Shown here: positions 25,319 through 34,336 of the stretch, in pieces
Numbering within the stretch: position 1 is the first letter of the stretch
Layout: every line of letters begins with the position of its first letter
NCBI RefSeq assembly: GCF_018403225.1
Contig: NZ_BOSG01000001.1
Location: 372,001-436,000, forward strand
Source: Paenibacillus sp. J23TS9
GTDB taxonomy: Bacteria; Bacillota; Bacilli; Paenibacillales; Paenibacillaceae
Direction of reading: 5' to 3'
Length of the DNA stretch: 64,000 nucleotides
Translations under genes and position numbers: made by a program
The notes under the pieces: generated by a model
What the model was told of the DNA's origin: nothing
Seen by the model: only the letters and a program-made list of their open reading frames with translations
Database searches by the model: none

Positions 25319-25834
25319 TTGAATCCTAGGAAAGAAAATATCATATTGATCGGAATGATGGGGACCGGCAAATCCACGGTAGGCGAAATATTAGCTCAGA
25401 AGCTGGGTTATACTCTTGTCGATCTTGATGCGGCAGTCGTTGCCAACGCGGGGTTGACGATTCCGGAGATGTTTGACCTTCATGGGGAGGCTTACTTCCG
25501 CGAAGCAGAAACGGCCATGCTCCAGAAGGTGCTGTCTTCAGGTGGACAGCAGATCTTAGCCACAGGCGGTGGGGCCGTGCTGCAGCCGCTCAATTGCGAG
25601 CTGATGGTAAATGGGGGGCTGGTCGTTGCACTGACAGCGCAGGCGGAAGAGATCATTGAACGGGTTAAGGGTGACAGCAACCGGCCGCTGCTGGCTGGGA
25701 ATGCGGAGGAACGGATCCGGACCATACTTGAGGAACGGAAGCATGCTTATCAATTTGCCCATTTCACGGTGGAGACCGGAAATATGGGTGCGGATGAAGT
25801 CGCGCAGAAAATTTTAACGCATTACCGCGTCTAA
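25319..25834 (+). CDS. aroK: Shikimate kinase
   Basis: A 171-residue P-loop kinase phosphorylating shikimate at the 3-hydroxyl. Walker A GMMGTGKST (residues 12-20), the DLD of VDLDAAV that binds shikimate, the FREAE motif and ATGGGAV (Walker B region), and the NRPLL lid segment are all present. TTG start at 25319 behind AAAAGGGGTG. Its product feeds the EPSP synthase encoded 0.5 kb downstream, but the two have separate transcription units. Confidence 0.94.
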   Translation: MNPRKENIILIGMMGTGKSTVGEILAQKLGYTLVDLDAAVVANAGLTIPEMFDLHGEAYFREAETAMLQKVLSSGGQQILATGGGAVLQPLNCELMVNGGLVVALTAQAEEIIERVKGDSNRPLLAGNAEERIRTILEERKHAYQFAHFTVETGNMGADEVAQKILTHYRV

Positions 25835-25886
25835 GCCTTTTTGTGATAAGATATCAAATAGTTATACTTTTTTTGATAACCATCCC

Positions 25887-25924
25887 ATAAAAAAATCGGC
25901 AAGCCCCTAAAAGGCCTGCCGATG
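25887..25924 (-). terminator. Terminator of the rhodanese gene
   Basis: On the minus strand ATCGGCAGGCC pairs with GGCTTGCCGAT around a short loop, followed by TTTTTTT. Confidence 0.88.
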
Positions 25925-25933
25925 AGTCACTGC

Positions 25934-26239
25934 TTAAGCTTCTTCGTCGTTCCACTGAAGCATGCCGCCAGTCATATTGGTGCATTCAATGCCATGCTGC
26001 TGCAGGAATTGGCAGGCTCTCATGCTGCGGCCGCCGCTGCGGCAAATCATGATGACTTCGCCTTCCTTAGGGATTTCATCCAGACGGTCCGGGATTTCTC
26101 CGAGAGGAATATGCTTGGCACCGCTGATCTTGCCCTGTGCAACTTCATCGTCTTCACGGACATCAATCATTTGCAGGGATTCACCTGCAAGAAGGCGCCG
26201 TCTAAGTTCGGATGGTTCGATTGTATGGATAGGTGTCAT
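25934..26239 (-). CDS. Rhodanese-like sulfurtransferase (101 aa)
   Basis: A single rhodanese domain: MIDVREDDEV, HIPLGEIPDRLDE and the active-site loop CRSGGRS with the catalytic Cys near residue 66. Small single-domain rhodaneses carry persulfide sulfur in many pathways; no partner is evident. Monocistronic, with AGAGG before the ATG. Confidence 0.92.
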   Translation of the reverse strand: MTPIHTIEPSELRRRLLAGESLQMIDVREDDEVAQGKISGAKHIPLGEIPDRLDEIPKEGEVIMICRSGGRSMRACQFLQQHGIECTNMTGGMLQWNDEEA

Positions 26240-26367
26240 TAAGATAACCTCTTTTCAGATGTTTTAATATGCAATTATGTATATGATAACCAAGCTCTAA
26301 ATGGGCTGTCAAATGAAGTGCATGCCGGTTAGAGCATAAATATATTAGAGAAGGAGACAAGGGGCAT

Positions 26368-27660
26368 ATGGATTTGATAGTAAAACCGACTCCACACTTA
26401 GAAGGGGAAATTGGAGCGCTTTCTTCCAAAAACTATACGACACGTTACCTGCTCGTTGCAGCACTTGCAGAAGGGACAAGTACAGTGTATTTTCCGGCCC
26501 ACAGCGAAGACAGTGACGCGATGCGCCGCTGTATTCAAGATTTGGGGGCCGTACTCGTGGAGGATGAGGAGAAAGCGGTAATTACCGGGTTTGGCCGCCA
26601 TCCACGTGATGTCAAAGAGCTGAATGTTGGAAATGCTGGCGCTGTTCTCCGCTTTTTGATGGGTGTGGCCTCACTTTGCCCTGACGTTACATTTGTGAAT
26701 ACATATCCCGACTCGCTGGGCAAACGTCCTCATGACGATCTGATCACGGCTTTGGGACAAATGGATGTTCAGGTAGAGCACAACAACGGCCGTCTGCCGA
26801 TCCGCATTCAAGGCGGGCAGCCAAAGGGTGGCCAGATTAAAGTATCCGGATCTGTCAGCTCGCAGTATTTGAGCGCTCTGCTGTTTGTGACGCCACTGCT
26901 TGCAGAGGATAGTGAAATTGAAGTGCAGGGTGACCTGAAATCCAAGGTTGTGGTTGGACAGACGCTGGAAGTATTGGAGCAGGCAGGGATCGTTATTCAT
27001 GCAAGTGAGGACTACATGCGATTCCGGGTTCCGGGCAACCAGTCATACCAAGCCAAATCCTACACCGTACAAGGCGATTATCCGGGTTCAGCTGCCGTGC
27101 TTGCAGCTGCAGCTGTTACACAGTCTGATGTGCTGATAAAACGTCTGCCTGCGGAGAGCAAGCAGGGCGAACGGGCTGTCGTGGATGTTCTGCGGATGAT
27201 GGAGGTACCACTAACGCATGACAATGATGAGGTGCATGTCAGAGGTAACGGGAAATTGAAGGCGGTGGAGTTTGACGGTGACGCAGCAACGGATGCCGTG
27301 CTTGCGATGGTGGCTGCCGCAGTTTTCGCAGAGGGAACCTCGCGTTTCTATAATGTGGAGAATCTGCGCTTTAAGGAATGCGACCGTATTACCGATTATT
27401 TGGCTGAGCTGCGCAAAGCCGGAGCGAATGTGGAGGAGCGTCAGGCTGAGATTATCGTTCATGGTCGTCCCGAAGGTGTGGAAGGCGGTGTCGAAATCAA
27501 TGCGCATTATGATCACCGCGTGATTATGGCGTTGACGGTTGTAGGTCTTCGCGCCAAGGAACCGCTGAAAATTAAAGACGCGCATCATGTGGCCAAATCC
27601 TATCCACAGTTCTTTGATCATATGCAGGCGCTTGGCGCCCAGGTAGAATGGGTAAAATAA
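26368..27660 (+). CDS. aroA: 3-phosphoshikimate 1-carboxyvinyltransferase (EPSP synthase), variant active site
   Basis: A 430-residue two-domain EPSP synthase joining shikimate 3-phosphate and PEP. Conserved points: Lys21 and Arg26 of SSKNYTTR, the NAG loop (89-91) with Arg95, DAATDAVLAM with the catalytic Asp, NLRFKECDRI, DHRVIM and KSYPQFF. Unusual points: the first motif is SSKNYTTR instead of DKS/SK(T/S) forms, and the PEP loop is NAGAVLRF, giving Ala and Phe where E. coli has Thr97 and Pro101. Start ATG after GAAGGAGACAAGG. Not in an operon with other aro genes. Confidence 0.9.
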   Translation: MDLIVKPTPHLEGEIGALSSKNYTTRYLLVAALAEGTSTVYFPAHSEDSDAMRRCIQDLGAVLVEDEEKAVITGFGRHPRDVKELNVGNAGAVLRFLMGVASLCPDVTFVNTYPDSLGKRPHDDLITALGQMDVQVEHNNGRLPIRIQGGQPKGGQIKVSGSVSSQYLSALLFVTPLLAEDSEIEVQGDLKSKVVVGQTLEVLEQAGIVIHASEDYMRFRVPGNQSYQAKSYTVQGDYPGSAAVLAAAAVTQSDVLIKRLPAESKQGERAVVDVLRMMEVPLTHDNDEVHVRGNGKLKAVEFDGDAATDAVLAMVAAAVFAEGTSRFYNVENLRFKECDRITDYLAELRKAGANVEERQAEIIVHGRPEGVEGGVEINAHYDHRVIMALTVVGLRAKEPLKIKDAHHVAKSYPQFFDHMQALGAQVEWVK

Positions 27661-27707
27661 TTTCGTAGTGTAATTGCATACGTATATATGGAAAGGCGGG
27701 ATGAAGC

Positions 27708-28145
27708 ATGTCTTTTGAAAATCCGACTCGCGATGAAATTAGAAAGATTTTGGAAAATGCAGGGAATATAGCCGTTGTCGGCTTATCTGACAAAACGGAC
27801 CGTACTTCATATATGGTCGCCCAGGCCATGCAAAGCCGCGGTTATCGAATTATACCGGTGAATCCTGCTGCGGAAGGAAAACAAATTCTGGGTGAAACCT
27901 GCTATGGATCGCTGAAGGATATTCCCGAACCGGTGGACATCGTCAATGTTTTCCGCAGAAGTGAATATTGTGCGGACGTGGCACGGGAAGCTGCTGACAT
28001 TAACGCCAATGTGCTGTGGCTGCAGCTAGGCATCGTGAATGACGAAGCAGCAGCGATCGCGGAGCAAAACGGCATGAGAGCGATCATGGACCGCTGCATC
28101 AAAGTTGAAGAGGCTGTGACCCAGCCTGATCGATCAGGAAAATAG
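27708..28145 (+). CDS. CoA-binding domain protein (YccU type)
   Basis: A 145-residue single Rossmann-like CoA-binding domain: NIAVVGLSDKTDRTSY near the N-terminus, YRIIPVNPAAEG and VDIVNVFRRSE. Members bind CoA or related nucleotides and lack a catalytic domain; physiological role unclear. GGCGGGATG precedes the ATG. A strong terminator follows. Confidence 0.9.
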   Translation: MSFENPTRDEIRKILENAGNIAVVGLSDKTDRTSYMVAQAMQSRGYRIIPVNPAAEGKQILGETCYGSLKDIPEPVDIVNVFRRSEYCADVAREAADINANVLWLQLGIVNDEAAAIAEQNGMRAIMDRCIKVEEAVTQPDRSGK

Positions 28146-28166
28146 TAAGCATCCGTTTCCAAAAAG

Positions 28167-28208
28167 GTATCCCCGGATCGTGCATCAAACCGGGGATGCT
28201 TTTTTTTG
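28167..28208 (+). terminator. Terminator after the CoA-binding gene
   Basis: ATCCCCGG pairs with CCGGGGAT around a 13-base loop, followed by GCTTTTTTTT. Confidence 0.88.
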
Positions 28209-28230
28209 CACGTGGGGGTGTTTTTTCTTT

Positions 28231-28259
28231 TTGACAAAATCTTGATGAAAGCTTACCAT
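28231..28259 (+). promoter_or_regulatory. Promoter of the PTS-ptsI operon
   Basis: TTGACA (28231-28236), 17 bases, TACCAT (28254-28259). The -10 overlaps TGAAAGCTTACCA, which resembles a cre site with one central base missing. Confidence 0.6.
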
Positions 28260-28343
28260 TTGAATTATGTGCGGATTTTGCAGGAATCGGCGAGCGTGAA
28301 TTTTGCAAACTCTGATGTGTTTTTAGAAAGGAGAGTGCCTTTC

Positions 28344-30230
28344 TTGAATTGGCTCGGATCACTGCAGCAGCTCGGAAGAGCGGTAATACTGCCCACGATG
28401 GTGCTTCCATCGGCCGCCATACTGCTGAGCGTAGGCAGTCTTCCCTGGACCGCATGGGGCCTTCCTCACGTCGCTGAAGTGTGTACGTGGGCAGGACAGG
28501 GCATCTTTTATTTTCTCCCGTATCTGTTTGCGGTTGGCGTAGCCTGGGGACTGGCCAACCAGGCCGGACCCGCAGGACTTGCTGCGCTAGCAGGCATGTT
28601 CATTTACGACCAAATTACAAGGCATATGGGAAATGGCGATATTCAGCCTACCACCCTGATCGGCATTATATTCGGTATCTTATCAGGTGTCGCATATAAC
28701 CGCTTCAAACATATCAAGCTGCCCGAAATCGTGCAGTTTTTTGGAGGATCAAGGTTTGTCCTGCTGTTTATGGGGCTTTTCTCGGCCGGATTTTCATGGT
28801 TACTGTTGTTCATTTCTCCGTTTCTGCAAAAGGGACTGAATGAACTGACACTAATGATGAGCCATCTGGGCGGCTTCGGACTGTTTTTATACGGTATTTT
28901 GTACCGGATTCTGACTGCATTTGGTCTGCATCATCTTCTCAACAATATTTTCTGGTTCCAGGTGGGGACTTATCAAACACCTTCCGGGAATATTGTGCAG
29001 GGGGATCTGCCGCGCTTTTTTGCGGGAGACCCGACAGCCGGGAATTTCATGGCCGGTCTGTTTCCGATTATGATGTTCGCGCTGCCGGCCATTGCCCTCG
29101 CCATCATACAGGAAGCGCGCGAGGATCTGAAGCCGAAGATTAAGAAGACTTTTTTGACGGCAGCGCTCGTATGCTTTTTAACAGGGGTGTCCGAGCAGAT
29201 TGAATTTGCTTTTTTGTTCGCAGCGCCGTATCTGTTCATATTGCATGCGGTACTCTCAGGAGCAGCCATGTGGCTGACCTATGAGCTGGATATCCATCAC
29301 GGATTTTCCTATTCAGCGGGGGCCATTGACTATTTCCTGAACCTGCATTTGTCCCATCACGCCTGGCTGCTGATTCCAATCGGCATTGGCTACGGCCTTG
29401 TGTATTATTTCTTATTCAGGTGGGCGATTCGAAGGTTCCAAATCCCGACGCCGGGACGCGAGGAAGGATCTACGCTTGAAGATTGGGCAGGCAGCATTCC
29501 ATATCAGGCACCGCTGATCCTTGAAGCTCTGGGCGGAAAGGAAAACATCGTTCAGGTGGAATCCTGTATCACCCGGCTCAGACTTACCGTAAAAAACGAC
29601 AGGATCGTGGACGGCAATGCCTTAAAACTCCTTGGTTCTGCAGGCCTTATCAAGCTTGGCGGAGGGAACGTGCAGGTTGTATTCGGTACTTATTCCGAGC
29701 TGATCCGTGAGGAAGTGAACAAGCTTATGCAGCGGGATCTGCCGCAGGTACTGTTCAGCGCTCCCGTGCAGGGCAAAATGCTTCCAATCGAGGAGGTTCC
29801 GGATCAAATATTTGCTGCCAAATTGGTTGGCGATGGCGTGGCTTTCATGCCGGATCGCGGAGAACTTGTCTCGCCTGTTTTTGGAACGGTTATGCATATT
29901 TATCCAACGATGCATGCTGTCGGCATTTCCACACCGGAAGGGCTGGAAGTACTGCTTCATATCGGTATTGACACCTCTCAGCTAAAGGGAGGACATTTTT
30001 CAGCAGTCGTTCAGGAGGGTGATCCGGTCGAACCGGGTCAGCTGCTTGTCAAATTTGATTTGGCGTATATCCGGGAACATGCTACATCTATAGCGACACC
30101 GATGGTTATTACGAATCCGGATCGTGTCAAATCCTGGAGCTTTGCTCCATTTAAAGCGGTTAAGAAGGGGCAAACATCAGTCATGTCCGTAGTATTACAC
30201 GACAGAAATGTTGGGGGTTTGGAATCATGA
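28344..30230 (+). CDS. PTS transporter, N-acetylglucosamine-type EIICBA
   Basis: A 628-residue three-domain permease that takes up and phosphorylates sugar. EIIC (about 1-370) matches NagE closely in FWFQVGTY and PRFFAGDPTAGNFMAGLFPIM; EIIB has the phospho-Cys in VESCITRLRL (Cys408); EIIA (about 475-620) has the His of LLHIGIDT (His539). GlcNAc is the best substrate guess; glucosamine or glucose remain possible. TTG start at 28344 with AAAGGAG 10 bases upstream; upstream codons to 28206 run through the promoter. Its stop overlaps ptsI. Confidence 0.9.
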   Translation: MNWLGSLQQLGRAVILPTMVLPSAAILLSVGSLPWTAWGLPHVAEVCTWAGQGIFYFLPYLFAVGVAWGLANQAGPAGLAALAGMFIYDQITRHMGNGDIQPTTLIGIIFGILSGVAYNRFKHIKLPEIVQFFGGSRFVLLFMGLFSAGFSWLLLFISPFLQKGLNELTLMMSHLGGFGLFLYGILYRILTAFGLHHLLNNIFWFQVGTYQTPSGNIVQGDLPRFFAGDPTAGNFMAGLFPIMMFALPAIALAIIQEAREDLKPKIKKTFLTAALVCFLTGVSEQIEFAFLFAAPYLFILHAVLSGAAMWLTYELDIHHGFSYSAGAIDYFLNLHLSHHAWLLIPIGIGYGLVYYFLFRWAIRRFQIPTPGREEGSTLEDWAGSIPYQAPLILEALGGKENIVQVESCITRLRLTVKNDRIVDGNALKLLGSAGLIKLGGGNVQVVFGTYSELIREEVNKLMQRDLPQVLFSAPVQGKMLPIEEVPDQIFAAKLVGDGVAFMPDRGELVSPVFGTVMHIYPTMHAVGISTPEGLEVLLHIGIDTSQLKGGHFSAVVQEGDPVEPGQLLVKFDLAYIREHATSIATPMVITNPDRVKSWSFAPFKAVKKGQTSVMSVVLHDRNVGGLES

Positions 30231-32002
30231 TACAAGGCATCGGAGCATCTGCCGGCATCGCAATTGGAAAAGCATTCGTTCTGCCAAACTGGGAATGGGA
30301 TCTGCCTGAAACCGGTATAGACGCAGTCGATCTGGCCAGTGAGTTTGAGCGGCTGTATGAAGGGATACGCACCTCCAAAAACGAGATCGAATATATCAAG
30401 AATGAATTCCGGGATATTGTCGGAGAAGAGGAGTCCAGTATTTTTGATGCTCATCTGGCTATTCTGGACGATCCCGTGTTCATGAATGAAATTCAAGGGG
30501 TCATTGAGCGGCAGTATAAGGCTGCTGAAGTCGCAGTAAAGGAAGCTATCGATCACTTTGTCACCATGTTTGACCTTCTGGATGACGAATATATGAAAGA
30601 ACGAGCCATGGACATCAAGGATGTCGGCAACCGACTGCTCAAGCATCTGCTGGGAGCTCCGGAGATTACGCTGCCGTCGGATACACAGCCCTATGTTCTT
30701 GTCGTCAAAGAGCTGACGCCTTCACAGCTTGCGCACTTGAATCCATCCCATGTTCTGGGCGTGGTTACGATGCTGGGAGGAAAAACATCGCATTCTTCCA
30801 TTATGGCGCGGGCTCTCGGTATTCCGCTTGTCGCAGGACTTGAAAGCAAGCTGCCGACACCGATTCAAACGGGTGATCTGATCGTGCTGGATGGTGAATC
30901 AGGGCATATGTTCGTGAACCCTGATAAAAGTGTTGTCGAACAATTTGAATGCATGCGTACCGAGCAGCAGATGAAGAAGGAGCAGCTTGAACTACTCTCC
31001 GCGGTCGAATCCGTCACGAAAGATGGTACACAAATGCGCTTGTCAGCAAACATTAGCTCGGTTAAGGAGCTGGATGTGGCTGTGAAATATGGTGCACTTG
31101 GCGTCGGACTGTTCCGTACGGAGTTTCTATACATGGATCGTAGCACCTTCCCGTCGGAAGAGGAACAGTTTGAGGTATACCGGCAGGTCGTTCAGAAGAT
31201 GGATCGGTGTTCGACGGTGATTCGGACGCTGGATATCGGCGGGGATAAACAGCTGGATTATTTCCCGCTTCCGCAGGAAGATAATCCTTTCCTGGGGTAT
31301 CGTGCCATCCGGATCAGCCTGGAACGGCAGGAGCTATTCCAGACGCAGCTTACGGCTATTTTACGGGCGAGCGCGTACGGCAAAGTCAAAATTATGTATC
31401 CGATGATTTCATCGGTGGAGGAAGTCAGACAAGCCAATCAGATTCTCCACAGAGCCATGGCTGATCTGGACGCTCGGGGCATCGCTTATGATGCTGACAT
31501 TCCAGTCGGAGTCATGATTGAGATCCCGGCTGCCGCGATGATTGCCGATCTGTTGGCGGAGGAGAGCGACTTCTTCAGCATAGGCACCAATGATCTGGTG
31601 CAGTATGTACTTGCCGTAGATCGGATGAACGAGCAGATTGCCCATATGTACCATCCGTATCATCCAGCGATACTTCGCATGCTCCGTACGATTGTAGATG
31701 CTGCTCGTAATGCGGGTATTCCCGTGAGCGTATGTGGTGAAATGGCTGGAGACGAGCGATCCATTCCGCTGTGGCTTGAACTTGGTGTTCATGATCTGAG
31801 CATGTCGATCCAGTCGCTGCTTCGGGTGAAGCACCGTATATTGAATACATCGGCTTTGGAAGCGTGCAGTACCGCACAGCAATGCTACAAGCTTGCGACC
31901 AGCACGGAAATTGAAAAGCTGCTGACAGACTTTAATGAATCCAGCCGGGTGGAGAACCAAGCGCGTAAGATGGATAAGGGGAAAGACAGTCACGTTTCAT
32001 GA
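30227..32002 (+). CDS. ptsI: PTS enzyme I
   Basis: A 591-residue phosphoenolpyruvate-protein phosphotransferase that passes phosphate from PEP to HPr. The active His189 is in GGKTSHSSIMARALGIP, as in B. subtilis EI. The PEP-binding barrel has TEFLYMDR and the acidic site VMIEIPAA, and the catalytic Cys is in VSVCGEMAGD. The start overlaps the PTS permease stop (ATGA). ptsH (HPr) is not adjacent and must be elsewhere. The C-terminus extends about 20 residues past the usual end. Confidence 0.95.
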   Translation: MIQGIGASAGIAIGKAFVLPNWEWDLPETGIDAVDLASEFERLYEGIRTSKNEIEYIKNEFRDIVGEEESSIFDAHLAILDDPVFMNEIQGVIERQYKAAEVAVKEAIDHFVTMFDLLDDEYMKERAMDIKDVGNRLLKHLLGAPEITLPSDTQPYVLVVKELTPSQLAHLNPSHVLGVVTMLGGKTSHSSIMARALGIPLVAGLESKLPTPIQTGDLIVLDGESGHMFVNPDKSVVEQFECMRTEQQMKKEQLELLSAVESVTKDGTQMRLSANISSVKELDVAVKYGALGVGLFRTEFLYMDRSTFPSEEEQFEVYRQVVQKMDRCSTVIRTLDIGGDKQLDYFPLPQEDNPFLGYRAIRISLERQELFQTQLTAILRASAYGKVKIMYPMISSVEEVRQANQILHRAMADLDARGIAYDADIPVGVMIEIPAAAMIADLLAEESDFFSIGTNDLVQYVLAVDRMNEQIAHMYHPYHPAILRMLRTIVDAARNAGIPVSVCGEMAGDERSIPLWLELGVHDLSMSIQSLLRVKHRILNTSALEACSTAQQCYKLATSTEIEKLLTDFNESSRVENQARKMDKGKDSHVS

Positions 32003-32024
32003 AACTAACGTTTTTGCATAATGA

Positions 32025-32062
32025 GGTCCACGGCATGCCATTGCATGCCGTGGGCTTTTTTT
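32025..32062 (+). terminator. Terminator of the PTS operon
   Basis: TCCACGGCATGC pairs with GCATGCCGTGGG around a 4-base loop, followed by CTTTTTTT. Confidence 0.92.
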
Positions 32063-32225
32063 GTTTTTATTTTCATGCATAAAGGCATGAAGGAGATGGT
32101 CTTTTTGGTAAATAAAACAGCTAGCCTCGGGAGGAAGGAATCGGGGGAGGATGAGGCGAATATCAACAGCAACTGAAATATTGCGCTCATCTGAGTAGAT
32201 AGATAGAAATCGTTGAGGTGGTAAC

Positions 32226-32669
32226 ATGTCCATGAAATGTAACTGCGAGCAAAATTTGAAGCTCGAGCTTCGCACAGTGATGTATACACGGAGTGTCATG
32301 ATCCGTCATGTTCCGGTGCTTGTTTGCGACCACTGTTTAACTTATGAACTTATTCCTTCCATGAGACCCGACCTGAAGAAGTGCGTGGATCTGCTTGGTC
32401 CGGATCCTTCGAAAACCAGCTTTTCGCTGACCGACTATCATGAATTGGCCAATTTGGTATATGAAGTACTGGCAGATGGGGAATATTCCGAAGATAATGT
32501 AAACCGCAGGTTGGATTATGAGATTCAGGAACGCATCAACCTGCTTCTGGATTTATACAGAATGGCAGAAAGCCTGCAGGATGAGGCATGGTTTGAGGAA
32601 ATACGGCTCAGGCTTTCGCAGCTGTCTGTAATTTTGCCGGAAATGAATGTATTTCATGCAGATGTTTGA
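32226..32669 (+). CDS. Hypothetical protein with N-terminal zinc-knuckle-like Cys pairs (147 aa)
   Basis: The N-terminus has CNC (residues 5-7) and CDHC (34-37) around a beta-rich stretch, the arrangement of small zinc fingers of YgiT type. The rest is acidic and helical (ELANLVYEVLADGEYSED). Function unknown. GAGGTGG precedes the ATG. The 160-base gap upstream has no other signal I can name. Confidence 0.65.
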   Translation: MSMKCNCEQNLKLELRTVMYTRSVMIRHVPVLVCDHCLTYELIPSMRPDLKKCVDLLGPDPSKTSFSLTDYHELANLVYEVLADGEYSEDNVNRRLDYEIQERINLLLDLYRMAESLQDEAWFEEIRLRLSQLSVILPEMNVFHADV

Positions 32670-32775
32670 AACATAAACGGTTTTCAGAATTATTTTCATA
32701 GTAAGTTGGATTTTTCACGAGCTTTTTGATACGATAGAGTAAGGATTTTAATCGAAAAAAGGGGATGTATATCAA

Positions 32776-33120
32776 ATGGCGACGATGACCAAACTGACTA
32801 CTAGCGACCAGCTGCAGACTGCATTGGAAGCCTCAAAAGATAAACCTCTGCTTCTTTTTAAACACAGCACGCGCTGTCCGATCAGTGCCGGGGCCCATCA
32901 GCAGGTAATGTCATACTTACAAAAAGAGCCAAACGAAGCGGTAGAATACGCTTTAATCCATGTAGTGGAGGATCGTCCGGTTTCGCTTGAAGCGGCGGAT
33001 GTTCTCGGTGTTCAGCATGAATCCCCTCAGGTGATTCTGGTCAAAAATCAGGCGCCTGTCTGGCATACATCTCATTCCCACATTACTGTGGATGCTTTGA
33101 AGCAGCATTTAGAAAGCTAG
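32776..33120 (+). CDS. ytxJ: YtxJ-type bacillithiol-system redox protein
   Basis: A 114-residue thioredoxin-fold protein. The redox motif is TRCPISAG (single Cys in a CxxS context, Cys33-Ser36), as in YtxJ/BrxC monothiol bacilliredoxins that reduce S-bacillithiolated proteins. The cis-Pro loop ESPQVILVKN is present. In B. subtilis ytxJ is also near ccpA. AAAAGGGGATG precedes the start. Confidence 0.9.
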   Translation: MATMTKLTTSDQLQTALEASKDKPLLLFKHSTRCPISAGAHQQVMSYLQKEPNEAVEYALIHVVEDRPVSLEAADVLGVQHESPQVILVKNQAPVWHTSHSHITVDALKQHLES

Positions 33121-33133
33121 TAAAGCGTTATCA

Positions 33134-33162
33134 TTGCAGAATGCGACAATTTGTCGTATCAT
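33134..33162 (+). promoter_or_regulatory. ccpA promoter with a palindrome in the spacer
   Basis: TTGCAG (33134-33139), 17-base spacer, TATCAT (33157-33162). The spacer contains the perfect 13-base inverted repeat CGACAATTTGTCG (33144-33156), which touches the -10 and is a candidate operator. It begins 14 bases after the ytxJ stop. Confidence 0.6.
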
Positions 33163-33213
33163 TATTTTAATGGGTTGACGAATGAAAATTTATTGGCAAT
33201 GGAGAGAAGGAAT

Positions 33214-34224
33214 TTGACGGTAACCATTTACGATGTGGCGCGTGAAGCAGGCGTATCGATGGCGACGGTATCGCGGGTTGTAAACAACAACCCCAACGTG
33301 AAGCCTCAGACCCGGAAAAAAGTATATGAAGCAATTGAACGTTTGGGATATCGTCCGAATGCAGTGGCAAGAGGTCTTGCGAGCAAAAAGACGACAACAG
33401 TCGGGGTCGTTATTCCCGATATCTCGAACTCTATTTTCGCTGAAATTGCCCGGGGTATTGAAGATATTGCCAACATGTACCACTATAATATTATTTTGTG
33501 TAACGCTGACAAGAAGAAGGAAAAGGAAATCCGTGTCATCAACACACTGCTCGAGAAGCAGGTGGACGGACTGCTCTTTATGGGCGGTACGGTAACAGAG
33601 GAACATATTCAGGCTTTCCAGACCTCTGCAGTTCCAATCGTGCTCTGCGCGACGCGGGATGAGAACGGGAATTATCCGTCCGTCGATATCGATCATGAAG
33701 CCGCGGCATACGATGCTGTTAATACGCTGATTCGTCATGGCCATCGTGAAATTGCGATGATCAGCGGCACGCTTCAGGATCCTGCGAATGGCTATTCGCG
33801 TTTTCAGGGTTACAAGAAAGCACTGGAGAATGCAGGTATTGAATACCAAGAGGACTTGGTTCGCATTGGCAACTACCGCTATGAATCCGGCGTAGAAGCG
33901 ATGAAATATTTCCTTGGTCTGAAGAAGAAGCCAACGGCTGTCTTCGCAGCGACGGATGAAATGGGCATCGGTGCCATTCACAGCATTCAGGACGAAGGCT
34001 TGAAAGTGCCTGACGACTTCTCTGTCATCAGTGTCGATAATACACGTATGGCTTCCATGGTACGTCCTTTGCTTACTACGGTAGCACAGCCGATGTACGA
34101 TCTTGGCGCAGTTGCAATGCGTTTATTGACCAAGCTGATGAAGAAGGAAAATGTGGACAACCCTCGGGTTATTTTGCCGCATGAAACGATTCTGCGCTTA
34201 TCTGTAAGCCATGTGAACGAATAA
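33214..34224 (+). CDS. ccpA: Catabolite control protein A (LacI family)
   Basis: A 336-residue regulator that binds cre sites with HPr-Ser-P or Crh. The LacI helix-turn-helix is at 3-25 ([20 protein letters not shown]), the hinge helix ARGLASKKT near 50, then the periplasmic-binding-like core. The start is TTG at 33214 (AGAAGG just upstream), giving an N-terminus like B. subtilis CcpA; an ATG at 33199 is in frame. A likely target, acsA, lies 2 kb downstream. Ends at a clear terminator. Confidence 0.93.
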   Translation: MTVTIYDVAREAGVSMATVSRVVNNNPNVKPQTRKKVYEAIERLGYRPNAVARGLASKKTTTVGVVIPDISNSIFAEIARGIEDIANMYHYNIILCNADKKKEKEIRVINTLLEKQVDGLLFMGGTVTEEHIQAFQTSAVPIVLCATRDENGNYPSVDIDHEAAAYDAVNTLIRHGHREIAMISGTLQDPANGYSRFQGYKKALENAGIEYQEDLVRIGNYRYESGVEAMKYFLGLKKKPTAVFAATDEMGIGAIHSIQDEGLKVPDDFSVISVDNTRMASMVRPLLTTVAQPMYDLGAVAMRLLTKLMKKENVDNPRVILPHETILRLSVSHVNE

Positions 34225-34269
34225 GGAACAAAGTCTCTTGAACACGAGATGAGAAGGTTAAGATATACT

Positions 34270-34299
34270 GAAAAAAGCTCCTTACGGGAGCTTTTTTTA
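34270..34299 (+). terminator. Terminator of ccpA
   Basis: AAAAAAGCTCC/GGGAGCTTTTTTT with a short loop. Confidence 0.9.
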
Positions 34300-34336
34300 A
34301 GTCTGAAATCTATCATAATAAGGGAGAAGAGAAAAC

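Noticed and set aside
28246..28258. TGAAAGCTTACCA as a cre site of the PTS operon
   Set aside because: It lacks one central base compared with the 14-base cre consensus, so spacing of the half-sites is wrong. Mentioned as near-cre only.
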